DNA from: Cordylochernes scorpioides
Lineage: Eukaryota > Arthropoda > Arachnida > Pseudoscorpiones > Chernetidae
Reading direction: 5' to 3'
Assembly (NCBI GenBank): GCA_030710605.1
Contig: CP092884.1
Span: 19,635,483-19,699,482, forward strand
Length of the DNA stretch: 64,000 nt
A model generated the notes under the pieces. The model saw only the letters and a list, made by a program, of their open reading frames with translations. It had not been told where the DNA came from and searched no databases. Position 1 is the stretch's first letter. Each line of letters opens with the position of its first letter. A program made the position numbers and the translations under genes. Positions 63,746 through 64,000 of this stretch are shown one piece after another.

Positions 63746-64000
63746 GAGATAGAGAGAATACCGAACACTCCTATCAATTTGACCAAATATAGTTTCTCCT
63801 CTAATGGAGCTTCAATTTTAACCGTAGTTTAAAAATCGTCTACTTTTTTTTTAATCTGTCAAACAATTTGGAATCCCAAAGTGATTAGTTCAGCGAAAAA
63901 GGAGGATGTAGCAAGACCGTTGCATGTATTATATCCATGTGTTTATTTACAGATAGAGCCAGTGAGGACGGACGTTGTCAAATTTTAGCTGAAAGTTTAC

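Noticed and set aside
50684-64000. Search for the first exon(s) of the CFAP36-like gene
   Set aside because: No minus-strand block with a phase-1 donor and the expected N-terminal pattern was found; probably outside the window.

Overview
This is animal nuclear DNA, most likely from an arthropod: it is AT-rich, intron- and transposon-dominated, and carries an R1-type LINE, BEL/Pao, mariner, Tigger/pogo and Penelope-like elements. Species cannot be read from the sequence. The ordinary host content is small but recognisable. Four exons on the minus strand (50619-50683, 38463-38570, 4203-4369, 2527-2641) join in compatible phases into the BART-like domain of a CFAP36/CCDC104-type ciliary protein. 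The 5' exon(s) lie beyond the right edge or were not found; a possible last exon is at 1708-1846. Nearly everything else lies in introns of about 12 kb, 34 kb and 1.6 kb of this one gene.

Layout. 1-576: tandem 371-bp units, each with a complete set of hammerhead-ribozyme core nucleotides in an unusual, pseudoknotted strand order. 577-1492: Tigger/pogo remnants. 2.5-4.65 kb: two host exons and two minisatellites. 4.7-6.5 kb: decayed gypsy-type element. 6.6-11 kb: Helentron/HINE-like elements with tRNA-Gly-like inserts, mariner fragments, a pogo MITE and a 57-bp tandem array. 11.6-16.4 kb: BEL/Pao element with both LTRs, inserted into a repeat that carries a hammerhead. 16.8-18.1 kb: dead mariner. 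18.1-24.9 kb: gypsy element with two 610-bp LTRs. 25.0-33.55 kb: large palindrome made of two head-to-head Naiad-type (GIY-YIG first) Penelope-like copies, one arm split by an R1 LINE. 33.6-34.5 kb: fold-back repeats with another hammerhead. 35.2-37.6 kb: MITE, LINE tail, mariner. 38.5 kb: host exon between 235-bp direct repeats. 42.0-46.3 kb: young Mag-like gypsy element with apparently identical LTRs. 46.6-53.4 kb: HINE copies, gypsy and Copia fragments, a host exon, tRNA-like units. 53.6-57.0 kb: second head-to-head palindrome, of a C-terminal-GIY-YIG Penelope-like element. 57.6-62.4 kb: GC-rich, decayed APE-type LINE copies. 62.5-64 kb: small fragments.

Two themes link the regions. First, hammerhead ribozyme cores recur in at least four unrelated-looking repeats, mostly degenerate except the 371-bp units. 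Second, Penelope-like elements repeatedly occur as inverted pairs. Insertions are nested and partly datable: BEL in a hammerhead repeat, R1 in a Naiad arm, all within a host gene that retains clean splice sites.
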